Of a stretch of 64,000 bases of DNA, positions 56,312 through 64,000 are shown piece after piece; the stretch's first letter is position 1, and every line of letters starts with the position of its first letter. The notes under the pieces were generated by a model. That model searched no databases. It was not told where the DNA came from and saw only the letters and a list, made by a program, of their open reading frames with translations. Origin of the DNA: Betaproteobacteria bacterium (GTDB taxonomy: Bacteria > Pseudomonadota > Gammaproteobacteria > Burkholderiales > UBA6910). The stretch lies in assembly GCA_016183615.1 (NCBI GenBank), contig JACPEG010000021.1, forward strand, positions 1-64,000, read 5' to 3'. The position numbers and the translations under genes were made by a program.

Positions 56312-58393
56312 TCAGCGCAAGGCTTTTCGGGCGCCCCGGCGCGCCGGAACCGGAGAGGTCGCGCAGGTGATGCCGAGCTTGCGCAGATCCTTCTCCTCCC
56401 TGGGAGTCAGCACCCGCAGGCAGGGCAGATACCCGTCGTACACGATGCCGTGGATCTCCACCCGCTTCTGGGAGCGTAGCAGCCCCACCAGGTACTGGAC
56501 GATCTCGGCGGTAATGAGCTGGCCCGGGACCAGCACCGGTATTCCCGGCGGGTAGGGCACGATCTGGTCCGCGCACACCCGCCCGGCCAGTACCGGGTTC
56601 ACTTTCTCCTGCTCGTCGAGCAGGGGCACCGGCTCGCCCCCGCAGTAGAACGCGTCCCGCGGGAGGAACCTGAGCTCGGTGAAGCCAGGAATCTCCGGCG
56701 CCCGGTAGATCCGGCGCAGCGAGCGCCCCTCGCGTGCGATACGCATCAGGGCATCGTAGAGGCGCGAGACCTTGCTGCGGGTGGTCCCGATGGTGAGCAG
56801 GAGCGTCAGCGTGTTGAACGTGGATTTCTCGACCTGGATGTTGTAGCGCTCGAACAGCTCCCGCTGCAGCTCCTCCACCGTGTAGCCGCAGCGCGAGATG
56901 TCCACCGTGACCTTGGTGGGATCGAGCCGGACGCCGTCCTTCTTCACCTCGTCGGGAAGCAGGTCCTCCAGCTCCAGCACCCGGAACACTCCGGTCGCGT
57001 TGATGCTCTCCCGCAGTTCCCCCGACAGCTGCAGCGTGCGAGCGAGCAGCTTGTAGCCCTCCATCACCGCCTGCTTGCGGGCCACGTCCAGGCTGGCGAT
57101 GATCCCGTACTGGGGGCTGGTGGAGGTGTGCATGTTGAAGTTTTCCCGGAAGATGTGCTCGTTGAACCCGGGATCGTTCACGTGGATCATGCTGGCCTGG
57201 GAAAACGCCGACAGCACCTTGTGAGTGCTCTGGGTCACGTAGTCGGCACCCGCCTCGAGCGCAGTGGGCCGGAAAACAGGATGGAACCTGGCAAAGCCGT
57301 ACCAGGCTTCGTCCACCACCACCTTGATGCCCTTGGCGTGGGCCGCCCTGACGATCGGCTCCAGGTCGTAGCGCAGCCCATCGTAGGTGCAGGAAGTAAG
57401 GATCAGGCACTGGGCATCCGGATGGTCCTTGATCGCCTTGAGGATCGTTCGCTTCGGCACCGGGCCGTAGACCCCGTATTTCCGATTGACCGAGGAGTCG
57501 AGATACACCGGGTGGGCGCCGGAAAGTACCACCCCGTGATGCACGGATTTGTGGCAGTTGCGGTCGAGCAGCAGCTTCTCCCCGGGCGCGATCAGCGTCT
57601 GCAGAATCACCTTGTTGGCGGTGGAGGAGCCGTTGGTGGCGAAGAAGGTGCGCCGCGCCCCGAAGGCCTTGGCCGCCAGCTTCTGGGCCTCCAGGATCAC
57701 CCCGGTCGGCTCCATCAGCGAATCCAGCATGGGCACTGACACCGACAGGTCGGCATCGAACACGTGGTCGCCCATGAACCCGTGGAAATCCGAGGCCCAG
57801 GGGCTGTCGCGCAGCGACTCCCCGGAGGAATGCCCCGGGGTGTGCCAGGCGTCCTTGGCCATCAGCACGTAGCTTTTCAGCTGGTCGTAGAACGGGGTCT
57901 TGGCCTTCTCCTGGATTTCTGCGTTGAGAATGCGGTACCACCCCCGGTAGTCCCGCTCCTCCCGGTAGAAGTAGCCGTCCACCGCCTCGGTGAACAGCGC
58001 GTCCACCACCTGGTCCTCCTGCTCCTGGGCGATCATGATGTAGACGTCGAGCTCGGGCCGCAGGCGCGTGATCCGCTGCACCAGCTCCAGCGCCGACATC
58101 TGCAGGGTGCGAGAGCCGCCCGCGCTGTTGGTCAGGGTGTAGAGCGTGTCGTCCACGACCACCGCCTGGAGGTCGCCATCCTCCTCGATGGCGGTCAGCG
58201 CCCCGCGCGCGGTGGTGACGCCGGTAAAGCTGATGCCGAGGGGATTGTCGAGGGAGCGCCCGGCCGCGTTCAGTCCCTTCAGGAGATCCCGGAGAACCAG
58301 CTTTTCGTCGTTGATGACCAGCACCCGGCTGGCGGGCTTGCGCATGTCGCGGGGAATCGAAAAACCCGCTTTATGCGCCAAATCCGGGCCCAT
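56312..58393 (-). CDS. Orn/Lys/Arg decarboxylase, class I, with N-terminal wing domain
   Basis: This 693-residue PLP enzyme of the AdiA/LdcI/SpeF family has an N-terminal receiver-like wing (about 15-140), a PLP core from about 170 and a C-terminal domain. WHTPGHSSGESLRDS, NGSSTANKVILQTL, VVDEAWYGFARFHPVF and STHKVLSAFSQASMIHV (with the PLP lysine) are the main motifs. It yields agmatine, cadaverine or putrescine; motifs and the arg gene context favour arginine. ATG 58393 has GGGGG upstream; ATG 58345 is an alternative. Unlike typical acid-stress enzymes, it is not beside an antiporter. Confidence 0.88.
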   Translation of the reverse strand: MGPDLAHKAGFSIPRDMRKPASRVLVINDEKLVLRDLLKGLNAAGRSLDNPLGISFTGVTTARGALTAIEEDGDLQAVVVDDTLYTLTNSAGGSRTLQMSALELVQRITRLRPELDVYIMIAQEQEDQVVDALFTEAVDGYFYREERDYRGWYRILNAEIQEKAKTPFYDQLKSYVLMAKDAWHTPGHSSGESLRDSPWASDFHGFMGDHVFDADLSVSVPMLDSLMEPTGVILEAQKLAAKAFGARRTFFATNGSSTANKVILQTLIAPGEKLLLDRNCHKSVHHGVVLSGAHPVYLDSSVNRKYGVYGPVPKRTILKAIKDHPDAQCLILTSCTYDGLRYDLEPIVRAAHAKGIKVVVDEAWYGFARFHPVFRPTALEAGADYVTQSTHKVLSAFSQASMIHVNDPGFNEHIFRENFNMHTSTSPQYGIIASLDVARKQAVMEGYKLLARTLQLSGELRESINATGVFRVLELEDLLPDEVKKDGVRLDPTKVTVDISRCGYTVEELQRELFERYNIQVEKSTFNTLTLLLTIGTTRSKVSRLYDALMRIAREGRSLRRIYRAPEIPGFTELRFLPRDAFYCGGEPVPLLDEQEKVNPVLAGRVCADQIVPYPPGIPVLVPGQLITAEIVQYLVGLLRSQKRVEIHGIVYDGYLPCLRVLTPREEKDLRKLGITCATSPVPARRGARKALR

Positions 58394-58487
58394 TGCAACC
58401 CCCGGCGCGGGATTGCCTCCGGGTCGCCGCGGTCAAACAAAAAACAGGCGTATTCGGGTGTATGCTTGAGGCAGGAGGCGTGTTGGC

Positions 58488-59852
58488 ATGAGAGGGATTT
58501 TCGTCGCGTTGATCTTCGGATTTGTGGCGGGCGTCGCGCAAGCGGGTCCGGCACCGGTGGTTCTGCTGCCGGTCACCGGAGCCATCGGCCCGGCGAGCGC
58601 GGATTTCGTGATCCGGGGCCTGAAGCGCGCCGAAAAACAGGGCGCCCAGCTCGTGGTGCTGCAGATGGACACACCGGGCGGTCTGGACACCTCCATGCGC
58701 CAGATCATCAAGGGCATCCTCGGCTCTCCCGTGCCGGTCGCCGCCTTCGTCGCGCCAGGCGGCGCCCGGGCGGCCAGCGCCGGCACCTACATCCTCTACG
58801 CCGCCCACATCGCGGCCATGGCCCCGGGAACCAACCTGGGTGCGGCGACACCGGTCCAGATCGGCGGGCCGCCCGGCGGGCCGCCGGAACGGCCCAGGGA
58901 CAAGGAGGCCGGGGACAAGGCGGACAAGGACGAGAAAGGCGCCCGCGGCAGGGACTCCGTGCCCATGGATGCCATGAGCAAGAAAATGACCCACGATGCT
59001 GCGGCTTACATCCGGGGACTCGCCCAGATGCGGGGACGCAACGCCGAATGGGCGGAGCGTGCGGTACGGGAAGCCGTAAGCCTGTCGGCGAAGGAAGCGC
59101 TGGAACTCAACGTTATCGAATACATTGCCGATGACGCCGCCCACCTGCTCAGGCAGCTGGAAGGCAAGAAGCTTGCGGTGCTGGGCGAGGAGCGGAAGCT
59201 CGAGACCACCGGGGCCAGGGTGGAACAGATCAACCCTGACTGGCGCACAGAGCTTCTGGGGTTCATCACCGATCCCAATATCGCGTATATCCTGCTGCTC
59301 ATCGGCATCTATGGCCTGTTCTTCGAGTTTTCCAACCCCGGCTACGTGCTCCCGGGAGTGGCGGGCGCGATCTGCCTGCTGCTCGCCCTGTTCGCGTTCC
59401 AGCTGATGCCCGTGAGCTACGCGGGGCTCGCGCTCATCGTGCTCGGCATCGCCTTCATGGTGGCGGAGCTGTTTTTCCCCGCTTTCGGATCGCTGGGCGT
59501 GGGCGGGGTCATCGCTTTCGTCATCGGCTCGGTGATGCTCATCGACACCGAGGTGCCCGGCTACGCCATCGCCTGGCCGGTGATCGGCGCGGTGGCCGCC
59601 ACCAGCGCGCTCTTCCTGTTCTTCGTGGTGGGCGCTGCGTTGAAGGCCCGGCGCCGGCCGGTGGTGAGCGGCCGCGAGCAGATGATCGGGGCCGTGGGCG
59701 AGGTCCTGGAGGGCTCGGCGGGCGAGGGTCTGGCCCGGGTCCAGGGCGAGATCTGGACCGTAAAAAGCGCCACGCCCCTCACGGCAGGACAGCGGGTGCG
59801 GGTAACCGCGATCGACGGCCTCACCCTTACCGTTTCTCCCGAAGAACACTGA
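58488..59852 (+). CDS. NfeD-family membrane serine protease (ClpP-like)
   Basis: This 454-residue protein has a signal peptide (1-19) and a periplasmic ClpP-class protease domain. VVLQMDTPGGLDTSMR and APGGARAASAGTYILYAAHIAAMAPGTNLGAA carry the nucleophile Ser97. A long Gly/Lys/Glu-rich insert lies at about 125-165. Four or five membrane helices follow (about 265-390), then an OB-fold NfeD domain ending in GQRVRVTAIDGLTLTV. Relatives cleave stomatins and regulate membrane quality. GGAGG precedes ATG 58488. The slipin gene follows 17 bases later. Confidence 0.92.
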   Translation: MRGIFVALIFGFVAGVAQAGPAPVVLLPVTGAIGPASADFVIRGLKRAEKQGAQLVVLQMDTPGGLDTSMRQIIKGILGSPVPVAAFVAPGGARAASAGTYILYAAHIAAMAPGTNLGAATPVQIGGPPGGPPERPRDKEAGDKADKDEKGARGRDSVPMDAMSKKMTHDAAAYIRGLAQMRGRNAEWAERAVREAVSLSAKEALELNVIEYIADDAAHLLRQLEGKKLAVLGEERKLETTGARVEQINPDWRTELLGFITDPNIAYILLLIGIYGLFFEFSNPGYVLPGVAGAICLLLALFAFQLMPVSYAGLALIVLGIAFMVAELFFPAFGSLGVGGVIAFVIGSVMLIDTEVPGYAIAWPVIGAVAATSALFLFFVVGAALKARRRPVVSGREQMIGAVGEVLEGSAGEGLARVQGEIWTVKSATPLTAGQRVRVTAIDGLTLTVSPEEH

Positions 59853-59869
59853 ACTGAAAGGAGCCTCCC

Positions 59870-60646
59870 ATGCTGTTCGATTTCAGCTTCGGCACCCTGC
59901 TGGTACTGGTCGCCATCGTGCTGTTCATGTCGTTCCGCATCCTGCGCGAATACGAGCGCGGTGTGGTATTCATGCTGGGCAAATTCTGGAAGGTGAAGGG
60001 GCCGGGGCTGATCCTGGTGATTCCGGGCCTGCAGCAGATGGTGCGGGTGGACTTGCGCACCGTGGTGATGGACGTGCCGTCCCAGGACGTGATTTCCCGC
60101 GACAACGTGTCGGTCAAGGTGAACGCGGTGATCTACTTCCGGGTCATGGACCCGCAGAAGGCCATCATCCAGGTGGAGAATTTTCTTGCCGCCACCAGCC
60201 AGCTGGCCCAGACCATTCTGCGCTCGGTGCTGGGCAAGCACGAGCTGGACGAAATGCTCGCCGAGCGCGAGAAGCTCAACGTTGACATCCAGAAGACGCT
60301 GGACGTGCAGACCGACGCCTGGGGCATCAAGGTTTCCAACGTGGAGCTCAAGCACGTGGATCTGAACGAAACCATGATACGGGCGATTGCCCGTCAGGCC
60401 GAAGCCGAGCGCGAGCGGCGCGCCAAGGTGATCCACGCCGAGGGGGAACTCCAGGCCTCCGAGAAGCTGCTGGCGGCGGCCCAGATGCTTTCGCGCCAGA
60501 GCGAGGCCATGCAGCTGCGGTACCTGCAGACCCTCACCCAGATTGCCGGCGACAGGACCAACACCATCGTGTTCCCGCTGCCGGTGGACGTCGTCTCCGC
60601 CATCACCGAAACCCTCAGGCGCGGCACCCAACAGCCGGTCCGATAG
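59870..60646 (+). CDS. Slipin/stomatin-like SPFH protein
   Basis: This 258-residue protein has one N-terminal membrane helix (about 8-22) and an SPFH domain. [50 protein letters not shown] and [22 protein letters not shown]-type [15 protein letters not shown] are family signatures. The C-terminal coiled-coil ([20 protein letters not shown]) drives oligomerisation. It is the natural partner of the NfeD protease encoded just upstream. AAAGGAG lies six bases before the ATG. Confidence 0.95.
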   Translation: MLFDFSFGTLLVLVAIVLFMSFRILREYERGVVFMLGKFWKVKGPGLILVIPGLQQMVRVDLRTVVMDVPSQDVISRDNVSVKVNAVIYFRVMDPQKAIIQVENFLAATSQLAQTILRSVLGKHELDEMLAEREKLNVDIQKTLDVQTDAWGIKVSNVELKHVDLNETMIRAIARQAEAERERRAKVIHAEGELQASEKLLAAAQMLSRQSEAMQLRYLQTLTQIAGDRTNTIVFPLPVDVVSAITETLRRGTQQPVR

Positions 60647-60844
60647 CCGGCAAACCGAAGGCGCTTTTTTTTGGCCGCCCGGACCGGCTCCTGCGGGGCA
60701 GCCCCGGCCCCCGCCCCTGCGCGATACCCTTCAGTGGATTTTTGATAATTAATTTCAATGGCTTGGATAATAGTTGACCGGGCCGGCTAAGTTCGGAAAG
60801 GGATGGAGTGCGGCTCCGGCGAAGCGGACCTGACGTTACGGAAG

Positions 60845-60873
60845 GCAAGTCTGATATAATATATAAGACTTGC
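60845..60873 (+). promoter_or_regulatory. Promoter of the DUF3579 gene inside a palindrome
   Basis: GCAAGTCT (60845-60852) and AGACTTGC (60866-60873) are perfect 8-bp inverted repeats separated by 13 bases that contain TATAAT (60855-60860), a consensus -10. A possible -35 is CTGACG at 60830-60835. Bound protein would cover the -10, so repression is the natural reading. Confidence 0.6.
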
Positions 60874-60884
60874 GCTATCAGCCC

Positions 60885-61196
60885 ATGCCGAGCGACCCCC
60901 AGGACTTTCTCATCGAAGGCACCACCCTCGCCGGGAGCCGCTTCCGGCCGAGCGACTGGGCCGAGCGCGTGTGCGGTATGCTCTCGGTGTTCGGGGCCGA
61001 CCAGCGCCTCACCTATTCCCATTACGTGAAGCCGATTGCCGTGGACGGGGTGAAATGCGTGGTGGTGAGCCGCAAGCTCCTCGACATCGAGCCCGGGGCC
61101 TACCACTACCTCAAGGGTTTCGCGCGGGACAACGAGCTCAGGGTGCGGGCTGCGCCGATCGAGCTGCTCGGGAAACTCGACGCATCCGGCCAGTAA
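60885..61196 (+). CDS. DUF3579 family protein
   Basis: This 103-residue protein belongs to a small family largely confined to betaproteobacteria. FLIEGTTLAGSRFRPSDWAERVCGMLSVFG is its N-terminal signature, and YSHYVKPIAVDGVKCVVV and LKGFARDNELRVRAAPIELL the rest. Its structure is globular and of unknown function. No Shine-Dalgarno precedes ATG 60885, and the -10 lies only about 25 bases upstream, so the leader is very short. It is encoded between the slipin gene and the convergent rpsT. Confidence 0.88.
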   Translation: MPSDPQDFLIEGTTLAGSRFRPSDWAERVCGMLSVFGADQRLTYSHYVKPIAVDGVKCVVVSRKLLDIEPGAYHYLKGFARDNELRVRAAPIELLGKLDASGQ

Positions 61197-61221
61197 TCGC
61201 CCCGGCACCGAACCCCCCAAA

Positions 61222-61250
61222 GCAAAGGGCCCAGGCTCTCGCCCGGGCCC
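61222..61250 (-). terminator. rpsT terminator
   Basis: On the minus strand GGGCCCGGGC...GCCTGGGCCC forms a ten-position stem with one mismatch and the loop GAGA, followed by TTTGCTTT. It lies 26 bases beyond the rpsT stop, and the convergent DUF3579 gene can use it too. Confidence 0.75.
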
Positions 61251-61275
61251 TCGCGAATCTCTGCCGGTGATCCGG

Positions 61276-61539
61276 TTATGCCATCGCCTTGAGGGCGGCG
61301 GCCAGCCGGCTCTTGCCGCGGGCGGCCTTGTTCTTGTGGATCACATTCTTGTCGGCCACCGAATCCACGGTGCTGGCCGCTTCCCGCAACAGGCCCTGCG
61401 CGGCCGCCTTGTCGCCGGACTCGATCGCCTTCTTCACCTTCTTGATGGCAGTACGGAATTCTGTGCGCAGACTGGCGTTGTGCTGGCGCCGCTTCTCGTT
61501 CTGCCGCGCCCGCTTGCGGGCCGACTTGATGTTTGCCAT
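61276..61539 (-). CDS. rpsT: 30S ribosomal protein S20
   Basis: This 87-residue basic three-helix protein binds 16S r[32 protein letters not shown] is the family N-terminus, and [16 protein letters not shown] the C-terminal signature. ATG 61539 has AGGAG seven bases upstream; the frame is open further upstream but not coding. It is transcribed from its own near-consensus promoter, divergent from murJ. Confidence 0.98.
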   Translation of the reverse strand: MANIKSARKRARQNEKRRQHNASLRTEFRTAIKKVKKAIESGDKAAAQGLLREAASTVDSVADKNVIHKNKAARGKSRLAAALKAMA

Positions 61540-61585
61540 GAAAAACTCCTCGAAACGCCTCCGGGCGGTCCCGGAAAAATGCGGC

Positions 61586-61614
61586 ATGATACGTATATTT
61601 GCCTATTTTTGCAA
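61586..61614 (-). promoter_or_regulatory. rpsT promoter
   Basis: On the minus strand TTGCAA (61614-61609) and TATCAT (61591-61586) are separated by exactly 17 bases, a near-consensus sigma-70 promoter 47 bases before the start codon. GC-rich DNA follows the -10 (GCCGCATT), as in stringently controlled ribosomal promoters. Confidence 0.7.
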
Positions 61615-61711
61615 GGCAATCCGGACTCCGGGGCAAGCCGTCGCAGGCTACTGTGCCGGGACGTTTGCCTATATGATGCAGACTCGCAAATAAGCAAAAA
61701 CCCGCGGATTC

Positions 61712-63247
61712 ATGAACCTGCTCAAAGCCCTCGCGACCGTCAGCGGCATGACGCTCGCATCCCGCATCCTGGGTTTCGTGCGCGACGTGATCATCGCCCG
61801 GGTGTTCGGGGCAGGGCTCGCCACCGACGCCTTCTTCGTCGCCTTCCGGCTTCCCAATCTGCTGCGGCGGCTGTTTGCGGAGGGGGCCTTTTCCCAGGCC
61901 TTTGTCCCGGTGCTCGCCGAATACAGGAATCAACGCGGGCACGATGCGACCCGGGTGCTGGTGGATCACGTGGCCAGCTGGCTGTTTGTGGCGCTGTTCG
62001 CGGTCACCCTCCTCGGCATCGCCGCCGCTCCCCTGATCGTCTATGTCAGCGCCCCCGGATTCTCCGCGGTGCCCGCCAAGTTCCAGCTTACGGTGGAACT
62101 GCTGCGGATCACCTTCCCCTACATCCTGTTCATTTCGCTGACGGCGCTGGCAGGCGGCGTCCTCAACACCTACAGCCGGTTTTCGGTGCCGGCCTTCACG
62201 CCGGTGCTGCTCAACGTCTCGTTCATCGTCTGCGCGCTGGCCCTCGCGCCGCGGCTGGAGGCGCCGGTGATGGCGCTGGCGTGGGCCGTGTTCATCGGTG
62301 GAATACTGCAGCTCGCCCTGCAGGTGCCTTTCCTGGTCCGGCTGGGCCTGCTGCCCCGGTTCAGGCTGCTGATGGATGAAGGCGTGCGCCGCATCCTCAA
62401 GCTCATGGCGCCGGCCGTCTTCGGCGTTTCCATCAGCCAGATTTCGCTGCTCATTAACACCATTTTCGCCTCGTTCCTGGTTACGGGGAGCGTGTCGTGG
62501 CTGTACTACGCGGACCGCCTGATGGAGTTCCCGAGCGGCATGCTGGGCGTGGCGCTGGGCACGATCCTGCTGCCCTCGCTCGCCAAGCATCACTCGGACC
62601 AGAGTCCCGAGGAATACGCGAAACTGCTGGATTGGGGACTGCGCCTCACCGTTCTGCTCACGGTGCCGGCGGCCCTCGCCCTGGCGGTGCTGGGAGTGCC
62701 GCTGATCGCCACTCTGTTCCACCATGGAGCTTTCAGCGACGCGGACGTGTGGATGACCCGGCAGGCGCTGGTGGCCTATAGCGTAGGGCTGCTCGGCATC
62801 ATCCTGGTCAAGGTCCTCGCGCCCGGGTTCTACGCCCGGCAGGACATCAGGACGCCGGTGAAGATCGCGGTGGTCACTCTCGTCGCCACCCAGCTCATGA
62901 ATCTGGCCTTCATCCTGCCGTTGCGGCATGCGGGGCTGGCACTGGCCATCGGCCTCGGCGCGTGCCTCAATGCCGGCCTGCTCTACCGCGGACTGCGCCG
63001 GCGCGAGATCTACCGGCCACTTCCCGGCTGGCGCACCTTCCTTGCCAAGGTCGCGCTCGCGGTCACCGCCATGGGCGCCGCCCTGTGGTTCTCCGCCGGG
63101 CCCGACGCCGACTGGCTCGCCGGCACGGTGGCAAGCCGCGCGCTGAAGCTCGGCTGGATCATCGCGCTCGGCGCCGGCGTCTATTTCGGGCTGCTGTGGA
63201 TGCTGGGATTCCGCCTCCGGGATTTCACCCACCGGGCGGCGGAATAG
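61712..63247 (+). CDS. murJ: Lipid II flippase MurJ
   Basis: This 511-residue MOP-superfamily protein has about 14 membrane helices and moves lipid II across the inner membrane. NLLKALATVSGMTLASRILGFVRD is the diagnostic N-terminus. AFRLPNLLRRLFAEGAFSQAFVPVL, YYADRLMEFPSGMLGVALGTILLPSLA and LAPGFYARQDIRTPVKIAV hold the conserved Arg and Asp residues of the central cavity. It diverges from rpsT across 172 bases, an arrangement common in betaproteobacteria. Confidence 0.97.
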   Translation: MNLLKALATVSGMTLASRILGFVRDVIIARVFGAGLATDAFFVAFRLPNLLRRLFAEGAFSQAFVPVLAEYRNQRGHDATRVLVDHVASWLFVALFAVTLLGIAAAPLIVYVSAPGFSAVPAKFQLTVELLRITFPYILFISLTALAGGVLNTYSRFSVPAFTPVLLNVSFIVCALALAPRLEAPVMALAWAVFIGGILQLALQVPFLVRLGLLPRFRLLMDEGVRRILKLMAPAVFGVSISQISLLINTIFASFLVTGSVSWLYYADRLMEFPSGMLGVALGTILLPSLAKHHSDQSPEEYAKLLDWGLRLTVLLTVPAALALAVLGVPLIATLFHHGAFSDADVWMTRQALVAYSVGLLGIILVKVLAPGFYARQDIRTPVKIAVVTLVATQLMNLAFILPLRHAGLALAIGLGACLNAGLLYRGLRRREIYRPLPGWRTFLAKVALAVTAMGAALWFSAGPDADWLAGTVASRALKLGWIIALGAGVYFGLLWMLGFRLRDFTHRAAE

Positions 63248-63337
63248 CGCGAATCGGACCCATCCCGCTCCTGACCGTGCGCGGGCTTGCGCCACCGGCT
63301 GAACTAGAATGAAGTTATCGGCCGGGAACGTGCGCCC

Positions 63338-63547
63338 ATGCCCGAACTGATCCGTTTCCTAGACACGGTTGCCGTGACGGAGGACCTCCCCGGCAAGCAT
63401 CTATGCCGCGGCCAGGTGGGCACCGTGAAGGACATGATTGCTCCCGGGGTGTTCGAGGTGGAGTTCAGCGACGAGAAGGGGCGCATGTACGCATCGGTGG
63501 AGTTGCGCGCCGAGCATCTCATGGTGCTGCATTACGGTCCGCGGTAG
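63338..63547 (+). CDS. DUF4926 domain protein
   Basis: This 69-residue protein has LDTVAVTEDLPGKHLCRGQVGTVKDMIAPGVFEVEFSDEKGR-type pattern, the typical small beta-barrel of DUF4926. This domain is often found beside toxin genes or as an immunity-like partner, but no toxin-like gene is adjacent here. The function is unknown. There is no good Shine-Dalgarno before ATG 63338. It converges with cysB. Confidence 0.78.
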   Translation: MPELIRFLDTVAVTEDLPGKHLCRGQVGTVKDMIAPGVFEVEFSDEKGRMYASVELRAEHLMVLHYGPR

Positions 63548-63595
63548 CCGGTCCTCAGGCCCCGCTCCCCTCCATCCCAGGGGACGGCCAGAATT

Positions 63596-64000
63596 TCAAA
63601 GCTCGTAATCCGATCCCCGCGCCTCCATCGCCGCCTGGACGATCCTGCGCGCGAGCTGGGGCGCGAACAGCTCGATGAAATCGTACACGTAGGCCCGCAG
63701 GTAGTCCCCGCGCCGCAGCCCGATGCGGGTGGTGCTCGACTCGAACAGGTGGCTCGCGTCGATGGCCTGGAGTCCCTTGTCACGTTTCGGGTCGAACGCC
63801 ATCTCGGCCAGTATTCCGACTCCCAGTCCGAGCTCCACGTAGGTCTTGATCACATCCGCGTCAATGGCGGTGAGCACCACGTTGGGGTCGAGGCCCCGCT
63901 GGTCGAACGCTTTTTGCAGCTGGGAACGCCCGGTGAACGCAAAATCATAGGTGACGATGGGGTAGCGGGCGATGGCCTCCAGCGTCAAGGGCTTGACCTT
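63596..64000 (-). CDS. cysB: LysR-type regulator CysB, 3' part
   Basis: The gene runs off the right edge; 134 C-terminal codons are seen. The sequence YPIVTYDFAFTGRSQLQKAF, AIDADVIKTYVELGLGVGIL and TTRIGLRRGDYLRAYVYDFIELFAPQL matches the inducer-binding domain of CysB/Cbl. DADVIKTYVxLGLGVG is diagnostic. CysB activates sulfate assimilation genes with O- or N-acetylserine; Cbl, its paralogue, cannot be excluded from this part alone. The helix-turn-helix and start codon lie outside the window. Confidence 0.9.
   Translation of the reverse strand, partial: KVKPLTLEAIARYPIVTYDFAFTGRSQLQKAFDQRGLDPNVVLTAIDADVIKTYVELGLGVGILAEMAFDPKRDKGLQAIDASHLFESSTTRIGLRRGDYLRAYVYDFIELFAPQLARRIVQAAMEARGSDYEL

Overview
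The window is high-GC, gene-dense chromosomal DNA from a betaproteobacterium. The evidence is family-level: a RibBA whose GTP cyclohydrolase II half has lost its zinc/catalytic cysteines, a DUF3579 gene beside rpsT, FolE2 as the only GTP cyclohydrolase in view, the neighbourhood nrdR-ribD-ribE-ribBA-ribH-nusB-thiL-pgpA-pncC-recA-recX-alaS, and a TIGR02281-type aspartic protease. No rRNA, tRNA, CRISPR array, intact prophage or intact insertion sequence was recognised. Genus cannot be assigned from sequence alone.

Left edge (1-1116): an accessory, visibly AT-richer scar. One 218-codon gene of unknown function is framed by inverted GTTAGAT cores. One end looks like half of an integron attC site and the other resembles the conserved end of attI sites, yet no integrase gene is present. 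An AT-rich palindrome cluster lies beside it.

1117-19811 (all minus strand): an exported metallo-beta-lactamase-fold protein, a hotdog thioesterase, ThrH and a periplasmic Pro/Ala-repeat protein. Then follows a long housekeeping run covering serine/glycine/folate metabolism (glyA), ribonucleotide reductase control (nrdR), riboflavin synthesis (ribD, ribE, ribBA, ribH), nusB, thiL, pgpA, pncC, recA/recX and alaS. Several of these genes overlap by ATGA and are probably co-transcribed.

20150-32140: a Tat-exported TRAP solute receptor (plus) faces TRAP permease genes (minus). The permeases lie in one unit with a fused indolepyruvate:ferredoxin oxidoreductase, which suggests uptake and oxidation of 2-oxo acids. 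Upstream are an SGNH esterase lipoprotein, a Kef-type antiporter, a voltage-gated-like K+ channel and pmbA.

32205-46123: darP, mog, a Tat-exported transglutaminase-like protein, a carboxylesterase, a large PilZ protein, an MFS carrier, a CBS protein, a two-component pair (NarL-type regulator plus hybrid kinase), three small unknown membrane/secreted proteins, a sulfurtransferase, a SpoIIAA-like protein and a Rieske oxygenase.

46355-64000: xseB-ispA-dxs (isoprenoids), folE2, an aspartic protease and a glutamine amidotransferase whose start codons overlap head to head, yajQ, ppnP, and the arginine genes argG, argF and argD preceded by an arginine/lysine/ornithine decarboxylase. They are followed by nfeD-slipin, DUF3579, rpsT, murJ, a DUF4926 protein and the 3' part of cysB at the right edge.

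The most striking genome-level feature is the density of short intergenic repeats. There are two alternating hairpins (GGTGCAAC... and GGCGGAACC...), CACAGAG/AACGCAAAG inverted repeats, an ACAGGATTAACAGG repeat, a TAGGAGCGA repeat and a TCGCTTCACACTTCAC repeat. Many begin exactly at a gene's stop codon, and one supplies the last codons of nusB.
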